DNA of 64,000 nt from Novosphingobium marinum (GTDB taxonomy: Bacteria > Pseudomonadota > Alphaproteobacteria > Sphingomonadales > Sphingomonadaceae): NCBI RefSeq assembly GCF_013408095.1, contig NZ_JACBZF010000002.1, positions 620,001 to 684,000 of the forward strand, read 5' to 3'. The notes beneath the pieces were generated by a model, which had not been told where the DNA came from, searched no databases, and worked only from the letters and a program-made list of their open reading frames with translations. Below, in pieces: positions 20,077 to 27,406 of the stretch. Position 1 is the stretch's first letter. Each line of letters starts with the position of its first letter. The translations under genes were made by a program, and so were the position numbers.

Positions 20077-20694
20077 ATGGACTACGCGAACCAGCGGTAT
20101 TTCGACGATCCGGCGTCACGCGTCGCGGCGATGGGCGGCGACGTAAGGTATTCTCCGCACCCGAGAAAATCGGAGTTCGTAGCGCCTGACGGGAAGGTCA
20201 TCTTCCGGCTGACCAACGGGGGAATCAGCAAGCCGGTCAAGACCGTGCTCCCGGCCTGGTCGCTGATCGTGCGCATCGGACGGGGGCCATTGCCGCAGGA
20301 AGTCGCCGCGGGCGCGTGGTGGATGCTCTGGAACGACTACAAGAAGATCGAGAAATTCGCCGACGCGAACGGCTATTCGGTGCCCGTCGCGATCCGCCTC
20401 CTGTGTTGCGTCCTCCTCGACTGGAACGAGATGTCACTGATCCTCCAGGCCCGCCTGAAGATACCCCTGCTTGCCTTTTCCGGACCATCGGCCCCGGCGA
20501 TGGAGCGCAATCCGAACCTCAAGACATCGGAGTACCTCGACGCCGCGAAAGCGAAGGAACTCGGGGTCCGGCAGCTCTATATTCCCGGGATGACCGATCC
20601 CGACCTGCGGCACGATGCCCTGCTCATCGGCGGTTACGGGCACCTGCCTCCCGAACAGTCGCGCAACGGATACGTGATCCGGCCCTATTCCTGA
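20077..20694 (+). CDS. Unrecognised 205-aa protein
   Basis: I do not recognise this protein. It starts MDYANQRYFDDP and has an aromatic, mildly amphipathic central part (GAWWMLWNDYKKIEKFADANGYSVPVA written in two parts: GAWWMLWNDY, KKIEKFADANG). A short hydrophobic stretch IRLLCCVLLDW and a tail with KAKELGVRQLYIPGMTDPD follow. There is no signal peptide and no clear enzyme motif; CC and several Trp may be structural. Coding potential is supported by the third-position GC bias seen in neighbours. It lies 82 bp after the epimerase-like gene and ends 4 bp from the convergent cysH stop, with no terminator between them. The weak ribosome site leaves the exact start open. Confidence 0.65.
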   Translation: MDYANQRYFDDPASRVAAMGGDVRYSPHPRKSEFVAPDGKVIFRLTNGGISKPVKTVLPAWSLIVRIGRGPLPQEVAAGAWWMLWNDYKKIEKFADANGYSVPVAIRLLCCVLLDWNEMSLILQARLKIPLLAFSGPSAPAMERNPNLKTSEYLDAAKAKELGVRQLYIPGMTDPDLRHDALLIGGYGHLPPEQSRNGYVIRPYS

Positions 20695-20698
20695 GCGG

Positions 20699-21496
20699 TC
20701 AGAACGCCGGTTCGTAACCCGGCGGCAGGTCGCCTTCGTCGCCGTCCTGGCCGGGGACGTGGATGCCGCATTCGGTCTTGTCCCAGCCGCGCCAGCGGCC
20801 CGAGCGCGGGTCTTCGCCCGGTGCGACCTTGCTGGTGCAGGGCGAGCACCCGATCGAGGGGTAGCCTTCGGCGACCAGCGGATGCGCGGGCAGGTCGTGC
20901 TCGGCCATGTACGCGGCAAGGTCGTCGGCGCTCCAGTCGGCCAGCGGGTTTACCTTGATCCGGCCCTGCGTGTCCGAGGTATCGAGTTCGAAGCGGGCGA
21001 TGTTGGCGCGCGTTTCGGACTGGAATGCCTTGCGGCCCGTGAACGAGGCATCGAAGCCCGCGAGCGCGGCGGCGAGAGGCCTTACCTTGCGAATTTCGCA
21101 GCAGCCGTCGGGATCGTAGGACCAGCGCAGCCCGGTCTCGTCCCGCCGGGCGATGTCCGCCTCGTCCGGGCGCAGGTTGCGCAGGTCGGTCAGGCCCAGG
21201 CGGCGCTCGATCGTGTCGCGATAGGCCAGCGTCTCGGCAAAATGCTTGCCCGTCTCGAGGAACAGGACCGGCACCGAGGGATCGACGCTGGCGACGAGGT
21301 GGAGGAGGACCGAGCTTTCGGCCCCGAAGCTCGATACCACGGCGATGTCGCCTGCCAGCCCCTCGCGCACCACCGCCGCGATCAGGTCGCGCGTGCCGAC
21401 ACCCTCGAAGCGGCGGTTGAGCGTCTCGACGTCGGCCCCGGTAAAGCGCGGGCCGGTGTCGATCCGGTCGGCGATACGCGCCGCCGCTTCAGGCAT
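20699..21496 (-). CDS. cysH: Phosphoadenylyl/adenylyl-sulfate reductase (APS reductase type)
   Basis: CysH reduces activated sulfate to sulfite with thioredoxin. The 265-aa protein has the nucleotide-binding SSFGAESSVLLHL, a Cys pair DGCCEIRKVRPL, a second pair GCSPCTSKV and the C-terminal catalytic KTECGIH. The CC...CxxC set binds a 4Fe-4S cluster and marks the APS-reducing type rather than the PAPS-only type. ATG at 21496 overlaps the end of the DUF934 gene by 8 bp. It is the last gene of the sulfate-assimilation operon. The ATP sulfurylase genes are not in the window. Confidence 0.94.
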   Translation of the reverse strand: MPEAAARIADRIDTGPRFTGADVETLNRRFEGVGTRDLIAAVVREGLAGDIAVVSSFGAESSVLLHLVASVDPSVPVLFLETGKHFAETLAYRDTIERRLGLTDLRNLRPDEADIARRDETGLRWSYDPDGCCEIRKVRPLAAALAGFDASFTGRKAFQSETRANIARFELDTSDTQGRIKVNPLADWSADDLAAYMAEHDLPAHPLVAEGYPSIGCSPCTSKVAPGEDPRSGRWRGWDKTECGIHVPGQDGDEGDLPPGYEPAF

Positions 21497-21917
21497 GCCG
21501 CTTCGCCCAGATCGGCGTACGGTCGTCGGCAGCGGCCTGGTAGAACTCGGGCCAGCGGGCAAGCGCGGCCTGGGCATCGTCCGAACTGAACGGATGGTCG
21601 GGCGCGAAGCTGTCGAACCCGCAACGGCGCATGGCCGAAAGCTGGTCGACCAGCACGTCGCCCACCGCGCGCAGCTCGCCCGCATAGCCCGCTTCGCGCA
21701 GGATACGCGCCGCAGAGTAACCGCGCCCGTCGGTGAAGGCCGGGAAATTCACTTCGACGAGGCCGATGCGGTCGAGATAGGGAATGAGCGCGCGCGCATC
21801 GTCGCCCGGCTCGAGCCGCACGGCGGACGCGTTCGACTGGTCGGCGAAGGAATCGACGGTGACGGCGGGATCGGACACCGGCTCGTCGTCGCGAAAGCGC
21901 AAAGTGCGTTCAACCAT
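21489..21917 (-). CDS. DUF934 family protein
   Basis: This 142-aa cytoplasmic protein belongs to a family regularly found between cysI and cysH in proteobacteria, whose function is not established. Visible features are LIPYLDRIGLVEVNFPAFTDGRGYSAARILRE and similar conserved blocks, of which FPAFTDGRGYS is the family hallmark. ELRAVGDVLVDQL follows, with a C-terminal part including FDSFAPD. No metal-binding Cys cluster is seen. It overlaps cysI upstream (8 bp) and cysH downstream (8 bp), so it should be made in step with both reductases. A role as an assembly or electron-transfer partner is only an inference from context. Confidence 0.85.
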   Translation of the reverse strand: MVERTLRFRDDEPVSDPAVTVDSFADQSNASAVRLEPGDDARALIPYLDRIGLVEVNFPAFTDGRGYSAARILREAGYAGELRAVGDVLVDQLSAMRRCGFDSFAPDHPFSSDDAQAALARWPEFYQAAADDRTPIWAKRHA

Positions 21918-23544
21918 AGAGCGCCTCCTTGAATGGATCGATGCCGATGCGGCGGTAGGTGTCGAGGAAACGCTCGCCCTCCTGCTTTTCGCGCAGGTAG
22001 ACGTCGGCGGCCTTTTCCACCGCGTCGACGATGCCGTCCTCGTCGAAGCCGGGGCCGGTGATCTTGCCGAGCGAGGTATCCTCGCCCTCGCACCCGCCGA
22101 GGAGCAGCTGGTAATTCTCGACACCCTTCCGGTCGACGCCGAGGATGCCGATGTGGCCCGCGTGGTGGTGCCCGCAGGCGTTGATGCAGCCCGATATCTT
22201 GAGCTTCAGCTCACCCAGCGCGTCCTGCTTTTCCTGCGCGGCGAAGCGTTCGGAAATCTTCTGGGCGACGGGGATCGAGCGGGCGTTGGCAAGGCTGCAG
22301 TAGTCGAGGCCCGGGCAGGCGATGATGTCGCCGATCCGGTCGAGGTTCGGAGTGCCGAGCCCGGCTTCGTCGAGCTTCCGCCAGAGCGTGTACAGGTCCG
22401 CCTTGCGCACGTGCGGCAGCACGATGTTCTGCGCGTGGGTGACGCGGCATTCGTCGAAGGAGTATTCCTTCGCAAGGTCGGCCATCAGCCGCATCTGGTC
22501 GGCCGAGGCATCGCCCGGAATGCCGCCGACGGGCTTCAGGCTGATCGTCGCGCTGATGTAGCCCGGCTGCTTGTGCGGATGGCAGTTGCGATCCGTCCAC
22601 AGGACGAAGTCGGGGTCCGATGCGTCCACTTCATCGGGTGCCCCGGCTTCGAACGCGGGATCCTGGAAACAGGCCTTGATCCGCTCGAGCTCGGCGAGCG
22701 GCGGTTCGATGCCCTGGCCCTGCAGGTGCGCGAACTCCTCCTCGACCTGGCGCTTGTATTCCTCGGCGCCGAGTTCGTGGACGAGGATCTTGATCCGCGC
22801 CTTGTACTTGTTGTCGCGCCGGCCGTGGCGATTGTAGACGCGCAGGCACGCCTCCGAATAGGTCACGAACTGGTCGAGCGGCACAAAATCGCGGATCAGC
22901 GGGGCGATCATCGGGGTGCGGCCCATGCCGCCGCCGACGTAGAACTGCGTGCCGATCTCGCCCGCGTCGTTCCGGACCATGCGGATCCCGATGTCGTGCA
23001 GCTTCATTGCCGCCCGGTCGGTGTCGCTGGCGATCACCGCGATCTTGAACTTGCGCGGCAGGGCGAGGAATTCGGGGTGGAAGCTCGACCACTGGCGCAG
23101 CAGTTCGGCATAGGGCCGGGGGTCGATCACCTCGTCCGCCGCCGCGCCCGCGTACTGGTCCGAACTGATGTTGCGGATGCAGTTGCCGCTGGTCTGGATC
23201 GCATGCATCTCCACCGTCGCGAGGTCGGCGAGGATGTCGGGCGCGTCCTCCAGCCTGATCCAGTTGTACTGGATATTCTGTCGGGTGGTGAAATGGCCGT
23301 AGCCGCGATCGTACTTGTCCGCGATGTCGGCAAGCATGTGCATCTGCGCCGAACTGAGCGTGCCGTAGGGCACCGCGACGCGCAGCATGTAGGCGTGAAG
23401 CTGCAGGTAGAGGCCGTTCTGCAGGCGCAGGGGCTTGAACTGGTCCTCGGTGATGTGGCCTTCGAGGCGGCGGTTTACCTGGTCGCGGAATTCGGCGACG
23501 CGGGTATCGACCATCGCCTGGTCGTATTGGTCGTACTTGTACAT
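21910..23544 (-). CDS. cysI: Sirohaem-dependent sulfite (nitrite/sulfite) reductase
   Basis: This enzyme reduces sulfite to sulfide with six electrons using sirohaem and a 4Fe-4S cluster. The 544-aa protein has two half-domains of the nitrite/sulfite reductase ferredoxin-like type. Cluster and sirohaem ligands are seen in CPGLDYC (about residue 410) and GCINACGHHHAGH (about 453). ATG 23544 starts MYKYDQYDQAM. No flavoprotein subunit gene (cysJ) is nearby, so electrons probably come from ferredoxin or another carrier. It overlaps DUF2849 upstream (ATGA) and DUF934 downstream. The cobA gene of the same operon supplies the sirohaem precursor. Genes for nitrate assimilation, which could point to nitrite as substrate, are absent. 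Confidence 0.93.
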   Translation of the reverse strand: MYKYDQYDQAMVDTRVAEFRDQVNRRLEGHITEDQFKPLRLQNGLYLQLHAYMLRVAVPYGTLSSAQMHMLADIADKYDRGYGHFTTRQNIQYNWIRLEDAPDILADLATVEMHAIQTSGNCIRNISSDQYAGAAADEVIDPRPYAELLRQWSSFHPEFLALPRKFKIAVIASDTDRAAMKLHDIGIRMVRNDAGEIGTQFYVGGGMGRTPMIAPLIRDFVPLDQFVTYSEACLRVYNRHGRRDNKYKARIKILVHELGAEEYKRQVEEEFAHLQGQGIEPPLAELERIKACFQDPAFEAGAPDEVDASDPDFVLWTDRNCHPHKQPGYISATISLKPVGGIPGDASADQMRLMADLAKEYSFDECRVTHAQNIVLPHVRKADLYTLWRKLDEAGLGTPNLDRIGDIIACPGLDYCSLANARSIPVAQKISERFAAQEKQDALGELKLKISGCINACGHHHAGHIGILGVDRKGVENYQLLLGGCEGEDTSLGKITGPGFDEDGIVDAVEKAADVYLREKQEGERFLDTYRRIGIDPFKEALYG

Positions 23545-23840
23545 CAGATCACCCAGTTGCCCGCTTCGGGATCGGCGGGCTTTAGTGTCAGGTCGGGGCG
23601 CACGGTGGGGCCGAGCGCGCGGATGCGGTCCTTGATGTGCGCGGGGCGGACGCCTTGCGCGTCCTTCTCGCCATCGATGGCGTAGGCTCCGACGACGCGG
23701 CGCGCGGCTTCCTCGGCGGAGATGATGTCGTCGGCCCGGTCGCCGACGTCCACCGCGTCCTCGACGTGGATCGACCAGCTCTGGCCGTCCCACCAGACGA
23801 CCGCGCCGGTCTTGAGGTTGTTGCCTGTCAGGATCTTCAC
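23544..23840 (-). CDS. DUF2849 family small protein
   Basis: This 98-aa protein starts at GTG 23840, which overlaps the cobA stop (GTGA), and gives MKILTGNNLKTGAVVWWDG. The family is found next to cysI in many alphaproteobacteria; its function is not known. It shows a Trp-rich beta-type N terminus (VVWWDGQSWSIHV), a helical EEAARRVV segment and a C-terminal PTVRPDLTLKP. There are no Cys residues, so it is not an iron-sulfur protein. Its stop overlaps the cysI ATG. Strict overlap on both sides suggests a stoichiometric link with the reductase, which is inference. Confidence 0.85.
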   Translation of the reverse strand: MKILTGNNLKTGAVVWWDGQSWSIHVEDAVDVGDRADDIISAEEAARRVVGAYAIDGEKDAQGVRPAHIKDRIRALGPTVRPDLTLKPADPEAGNWVI

Positions 23841-24607
23841 GGGTTCATCTCCAGCGCGAGCGCGCGCAAGTTCGTTTCGGGCTCTGCGGCGACTTCGCCG
23901 ATGACGATGAGCGCGGGACTTTTGACCTTCCCGCGCGCTACGAGGTCGGGCAGGCCAGCTAGCGGACCGCGCAGCACGCGCATCGCGGGACGGGTCGCGT
24001 TCTCTATCACCGCGACGGGCATGTCGGGGGAAAGCCCGTCCTCGATCAGCTTCTCGGCGATCTGGGGGGCGGTGGCGACGCCCATGTAGATGACGAGGGT
24101 GCGGCCCTTGCCGGCAAGTCCCGCCCAGTCCTGATCGGTCAGACCCTTGCACTGGCCCGCGACGAAGCTGACGATCGAGGCATCGCGGCGATGGGTGAGC
24201 GGGATCTGCGCCGCCGCCGCCGCCCCGGTCGCCGCGCTGATGCCGGGCACCACTTCGACGGGCACGCCCGCGGCACGGCAGGCCTCGACCTCTTCGCCGC
24301 CGCGACCGAACACGAACGGATCGCCGCCCTTGAGGCGTACGACATCGTTTCCGGCGAGCGCCTCACGCACGAGCAGCGCGCCGATCTCGTCCTGCGGCAT
24401 CGTGTGGCGCGAACGGCGCTTGGCCACCGAGATCAGCCGCGCATCGGGACGCGCCATGGCAAGGATCGCCTCGCCGACAAGGCCGTCGTGCACGACGATG
24501 CCTGCCTGCATCAGGAGGCGCGCGGCGCGCAGCGTCAGGAGGTCGGGATCGCCCGGCCCCGCGCCGACCAGCCAGACTCGGCCTGTGGATTCGGATGACT
24601 TTTCCAT
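23837..24607 (-). CDS. cobA: Uroporphyrinogen-III C-methyltransferase (sirohaem synthesis)
   Basis: This SAM-dependent enzyme methylates uroporphyrinogen III to precorrin-2, the branch point to sirohaem (and cobalamin). The 256-aa protein has VGAGPGDPDLLTLRAARLL near the N terminus, RLKGGDPFVFGRGGEE, and IYMGVATA, all SUMT signatures. It lacks the N-terminal CysG oxidase/chelatase domain, so precorrin-2 oxidation and iron insertion must be done elsewhere. ATG 24607 (MEKSSESTG) was chosen; ATG 24619 would add four residues and cannot be excluded. It is the first gene of the sulfur operon and diverges from the aldehyde dehydrogenase gene. Confidence 0.92.
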   Translation of the reverse strand: MEKSSESTGRVWLVGAGPGDPDLLTLRAARLLMQAGIVVHDGLVGEAILAMARPDARLISVAKRRSRHTMPQDEIGALLVREALAGNDVVRLKGGDPFVFGRGGEEVEACRAAGVPVEVVPGISAATGAAAAAQIPLTHRRDASIVSFVAGQCKGLTDQDWAGLAGKGRTLVIYMGVATAPQIAEKLIEDGLSPDMPVAVIENATRPAMRVLRGPLAGLPDLVARGKVKSPALIVIGEVAAEPETNLRALALEMNP

Positions 24608-24758
24608 GCCGTGCCACATGGCGGCGAAGGTCCGCGCACGCCAGCCAGAATGACTTTGCCCGCCGGAAGGGGAGCTTTAGCCGCCGCTGCGCATTGCCGG
24701 AACAGATATGGGCGGGCAGGCATTTCCTGTCATGTCCGATGCCAGCGAGGAAATTTTC

Positions 24759-26123
24759 ATGATCACCACCGTCAATCCCGCGACCGGCGAGACGCTTGCC
24801 GACCATGAGGAACTCGACGGTGCGGGGATCGAGGAAAGGCTGGCGCGGGCGGCATCGGGCTGGCGCGGGTGGCGGGAAACGCCGCTGGAGGAGCGTGCCG
24901 GGCTGCTCCTGCGGCTTGCCGGGGCCTACGAGGCGCACAAGGAGCGGCTGGCGCGCCAGTGCACGCTCGAAATGGGCAAGACGCTCAAGTCCGCGATTGC
25001 CGAGGTGGAGAAGTGCGCCGCCGCCTTTCGCCACTATGCCGATAACGGTCCGGCAATGCTCGAACCGCTGCGCTGGGACCTTGCGGGCGGCGGCGTGGCC
25101 GAAGGGCGCTGGCTGGCGCAGGGGCCGGTTCTGGCGGTGATGCCGTGGAACTTCCCCTACTGGCAGGTCGCCCGCTTTCTTGCGCCGACGATCATGGCGG
25201 GCAACGTCGGCCTGCTCAAGCATGCCAGCAGCGTGCAGGGCAGCGCGCGCCTGATCGAGGAGATGATGGGTGAGGCGGGTGCGCCCCCCGGCCTGTTCCA
25301 GAACCTCCCGATCAAATCGGGCGCGGTGAACGGAGTCATCGCGGACGATCGCGTCGTCGCCGTCACGGTGACCGGAAGCGAGGGCGCGGGGCAGGCGGTT
25401 GCCGAACAGGCGGGCAAGTGCCTCAAGAAGGTCGTCCTCGAACTCGGCGGGTCGGATCCCTTCATCGTCATGCCGTCTGCCGACCTCGACGAGGCGGTGA
25501 AACAGGCGGTGACCGCGCGAATCCAGAATACCGGGCAGTCGTGCATCTGCGGCAAGCGGATGATCGTCCACGCCGATATATACGACGCGTTCCTCGACCG
25601 CTTCACGGTCGCGATGGGCGAGGTGACGGCGGGCGATCCCTTCGACGAAGCGACCGACATGGGGCCGATGTCGAGCTTCGAGCAGCGCGACACCGTGCTT
25701 GGCCAGCTCGCCATGGCGAAGGCGGAAGGCGCGGACCTGACCGGCGGCGCGGCGTTGCCGGGCGAGGGTGCCTACATGGGAGCGGGTGTGCTGACCGGCG
25801 TCGATCCCGACGGACCGATGGCGCGGGAGGAAATCTTCGGCCCGGTGGCGATGGTGTTCAGGGCCGCCGACATCGACGAGGCGATCCGGATCGCCAACGC
25901 GACGCCCTTCGGCCTCGGCTCATCGGTGTGGACGAACGACGAGGGCGAGAAGGAGCGCTTCGTGCGCGATATCGAGGCGGGAATGACGGCGGTGAATCGC
26001 TTCCTCGCCTCCGCTCCCGAAGCGCCGTTCGGCGGTATCAAGCGATCGGGCCACGGACGCGAACTCGCCCGCTTCGGCCTGCACGAATTCATGAACCTGA
26101 AGACGGTCCTGCTGAACGGGTGA
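24759..26123 (+). CDS. NAD(P)-dependent succinate-semialdehyde dehydrogenase (short Sad-type)
   Basis: This 454-aa cytoplasmic aldehyde dehydrogenase oxidises an aldehyde to an acid. Seen are PWNFPYWQVARFLAP (substrate/cofactor region), VTGSEGAG, VLELGGSDPFIV with the general-base Glu, and GQSCICGKR with the catalytic Cys. The PWNFPYWQ form and the short length fit the Sad/YneI branch, often specific for succinate semialdehyde, but the substrate is not proven. ATG 24759 gives MITTVNPATGE, the usual N terminus, with GCGAGG about 9 nt upstream. In-frame ATGs at 24708 and 24732 would add a non-family extension. No GABA transaminase is nearby. Confidence 0.88.
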   Translation: MITTVNPATGETLADHEELDGAGIEERLARAASGWRGWRETPLEERAGLLLRLAGAYEAHKERLARQCTLEMGKTLKSAIAEVEKCAAAFRHYADNGPAMLEPLRWDLAGGGVAEGRWLAQGPVLAVMPWNFPYWQVARFLAPTIMAGNVGLLKHASSVQGSARLIEEMMGEAGAPPGLFQNLPIKSGAVNGVIADDRVVAVTVTGSEGAGQAVAEQAGKCLKKVVLELGGSDPFIVMPSADLDEAVKQAVTARIQNTGQSCICGKRMIVHADIYDAFLDRFTVAMGEVTAGDPFDEATDMGPMSSFEQRDTVLGQLAMAKAEGADLTGGAALPGEGAYMGAGVLTGVDPDGPMAREEIFGPVAMVFRAADIDEAIRIANATPFGLGSSVWTNDEGEKERFVRDIEAGMTAVNRFLASAPEAPFGGIKRSGHGRELARFGLHEFMNLKTVLLNG

Positions 26124-26166
26124 GGTTCGGAACGTGATTGTGCGATCGACATGCGTCGATGCGGCA

Positions 26167-26301
26167 CCGGCCCTCTCCCCTACCCGGCCACCCAACGGCA
26201 GTATCCTATCGGTGGCCGGGTGGGGGAGAGGGCCGGGACCGCGCCAGCGAAAGCTGGTCTGACGGGAAAACCTTCCCGGTGGCGAGCCGGCAAAAGCTGG
26301 C
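26167..26301. repeat. Four consecutive stem-loops between convergent genes
   Basis: The 182-bp gap holds a 26-bp near-perfect inverted repeat (26167-26192 / 26211-26236, one T-G pair, 18-base loop). Three short hairpins follow: CCAGC-GAAA-GCTGG (26244-26257), CGGGAA-AACC-TTCCCG (26263-26278) and GCCGGC-AAAA-GCTGGC (26286-26301, one wobble pair). The set lies exactly between the convergent aldehyde dehydrogenase and mscS-like genes. It could act as a bidirectional terminator, and the large palindrome also looks like a REP- or MITE-type mobile repeat. No transposase or direct flanking duplication is seen. Confidence 0.75.
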
Positions 26302-26305
26302 CCGA

Positions 26306-27406
26306 CTAGCTCTCCTCGGGTGGCGGCTTCGCCACCCTTTCGTCGCGCAGGGCCTCGATCAGTTCGCGGAATGCCTCGTTGTCGCGCAGGTTGAGGTCGC
26401 GCTGCGGGAAGGGGATCTCGATGTCGTTGTCCTTGAGGAGCCACCACAGCTTCTTGAGCACTTCTGACCGGACGTTGCCCACCCCGTCCTCCGGATCGCG
26501 GATCCAGCAGTGGATCGTGAAGTTGACCGCGCTGTCGCCGTATTCCTTCATCCAGACGGTCGGCGGCGGTACCTCGAGCACGCGCTTGCAGCTGTTCGCG
26601 GCCTCCAGCATCAGTTCCTCGGCCCGCTTCATGTCGGCGTGGTACGATACGCCTACCTCGACCTGCATGCGCACGTTCTTGGAGGAATAGGACCAGTTCT
26701 CGACCTGGTTGATCATCAGGTTCTCGTTCGGAATCAGGTATTCGCGCTGATCGCGTGTGGTCACCGAAACCGCGCGTATGCCGATCTTGCGGATCTGTCC
26801 GAAAGTCGAATTGCCCGCCTGGTCGGCGATGGCGATGACGTCGCCCGGCTTGATCGAGCGGTCCATCAGCAGGATGATGCCCGCGATCAGGTTGCCGAAG
26901 GTCTTCTGCAGGCCGAAACCGATGGCAAGGCCGAACGCGCCCGAGAACACGGCGAGCGCTGTTAGGTCTATGCCGAGTATGTCGATCCCCATAAGGATCG
27001 CGACCGCCCAGACCACCAGCGTGATGAGCTTTTCGGCCAGCAGCCGCTGCGCCATGTCGAGCCGCCCGATGCGCTTCACCGCGCTGACCGCCATCCGGCT
27101 GCCGAAGTAGGCGAGCAGCATGACCGCCGCGATGACGAGCAGCACGACGATGCCGTCCCACACCGAGATGCGCGTGCTGCCGACCTGGAGGGCGAGCGCG
27201 TCGAGCGTCTCCACCACGCCGCCGATAGTGTCGCTGCGCTCGGCGACCGCCTTTGAAATCGCGTCCGCCCCCGACACGCCGCTTTCGACCGGCTCGCTGG
27301 GAACCGCGCTCGGCAGGTCGGACGGGATCGCGGAGGCGGTTTCCGCTGCTTCGGACGCGGCCGCGTTCGCCTCGTCCAGCACGTCCTTCAGCGCGGCGGT
27401 GCTCAT
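26306..27406 (-). CDS. MscS-family mechanosensitive ion channel
   Basis: This 366-aa inner-membrane protein belongs to the small-conductance mechanosensitive channel family that vents solutes at hypo-osmotic shock. An Ala/Ser/Glu-rich N-terminal segment (about 1-75) precedes three hydrophobic segments at about 85-175. The third, with GAFGLAIGFGLQKTFGNLIAG, is the pore helix with the Gly/Ala pattern of MscS, and DRSIKPGDVI opens the beta domain. The cytoplasmic domain runs to about 350. ATG 27406 overlaps the stop of the upstream PLP enzyme gene (ATGA). The frame stays open upstream, but that part is antiparallel shadow translation of the neighbour. Confidence 0.92.
   Translation of the reverse strand: MSTAALKDVLDEANAAASEAAETASAIPSDLPSAVPSEPVESGVSGADAISKAVAERSDTIGGVVETLDALALQVGSTRISVWDGIVVLLVIAAVMLLAYFGSRMAVSAVKRIGRLDMAQRLLAEKLITLVVWAVAILMGIDILGIDLTALAVFSGAFGLAIGFGLQKTFGNLIAGIILLMDRSIKPGDVIAIADQAGNSTFGQIRKIGIRAVSVTTRDQREYLIPNENLMINQVENWSYSSKNVRMQVEVGVSYHADMKRAEELMLEAANSCKRVLEVPPPTVWMKEYGDSAVNFTIHCWIRDPEDGVGNVRSEVLKKLWWLLKDNDIEIPFPQRDLNLRDNEAFRELIEALRDERVAKPPPEES

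Noticed and set aside
21784..23685. 633-codon open frame on the + strand opposite cysI and the DUF934 gene
   Set aside because: This is another shadow frame. The minus-strand frames carry clear sulfite reductase and DUF934 motifs and overlap correctly.
24699..24724. GGAAC-N17-CATT before the aldehyde dehydrogenase gene
   Set aside because: The -10 half differs from CGTT and there is no supporting partner element. It is too likely by chance to list as a promoter.
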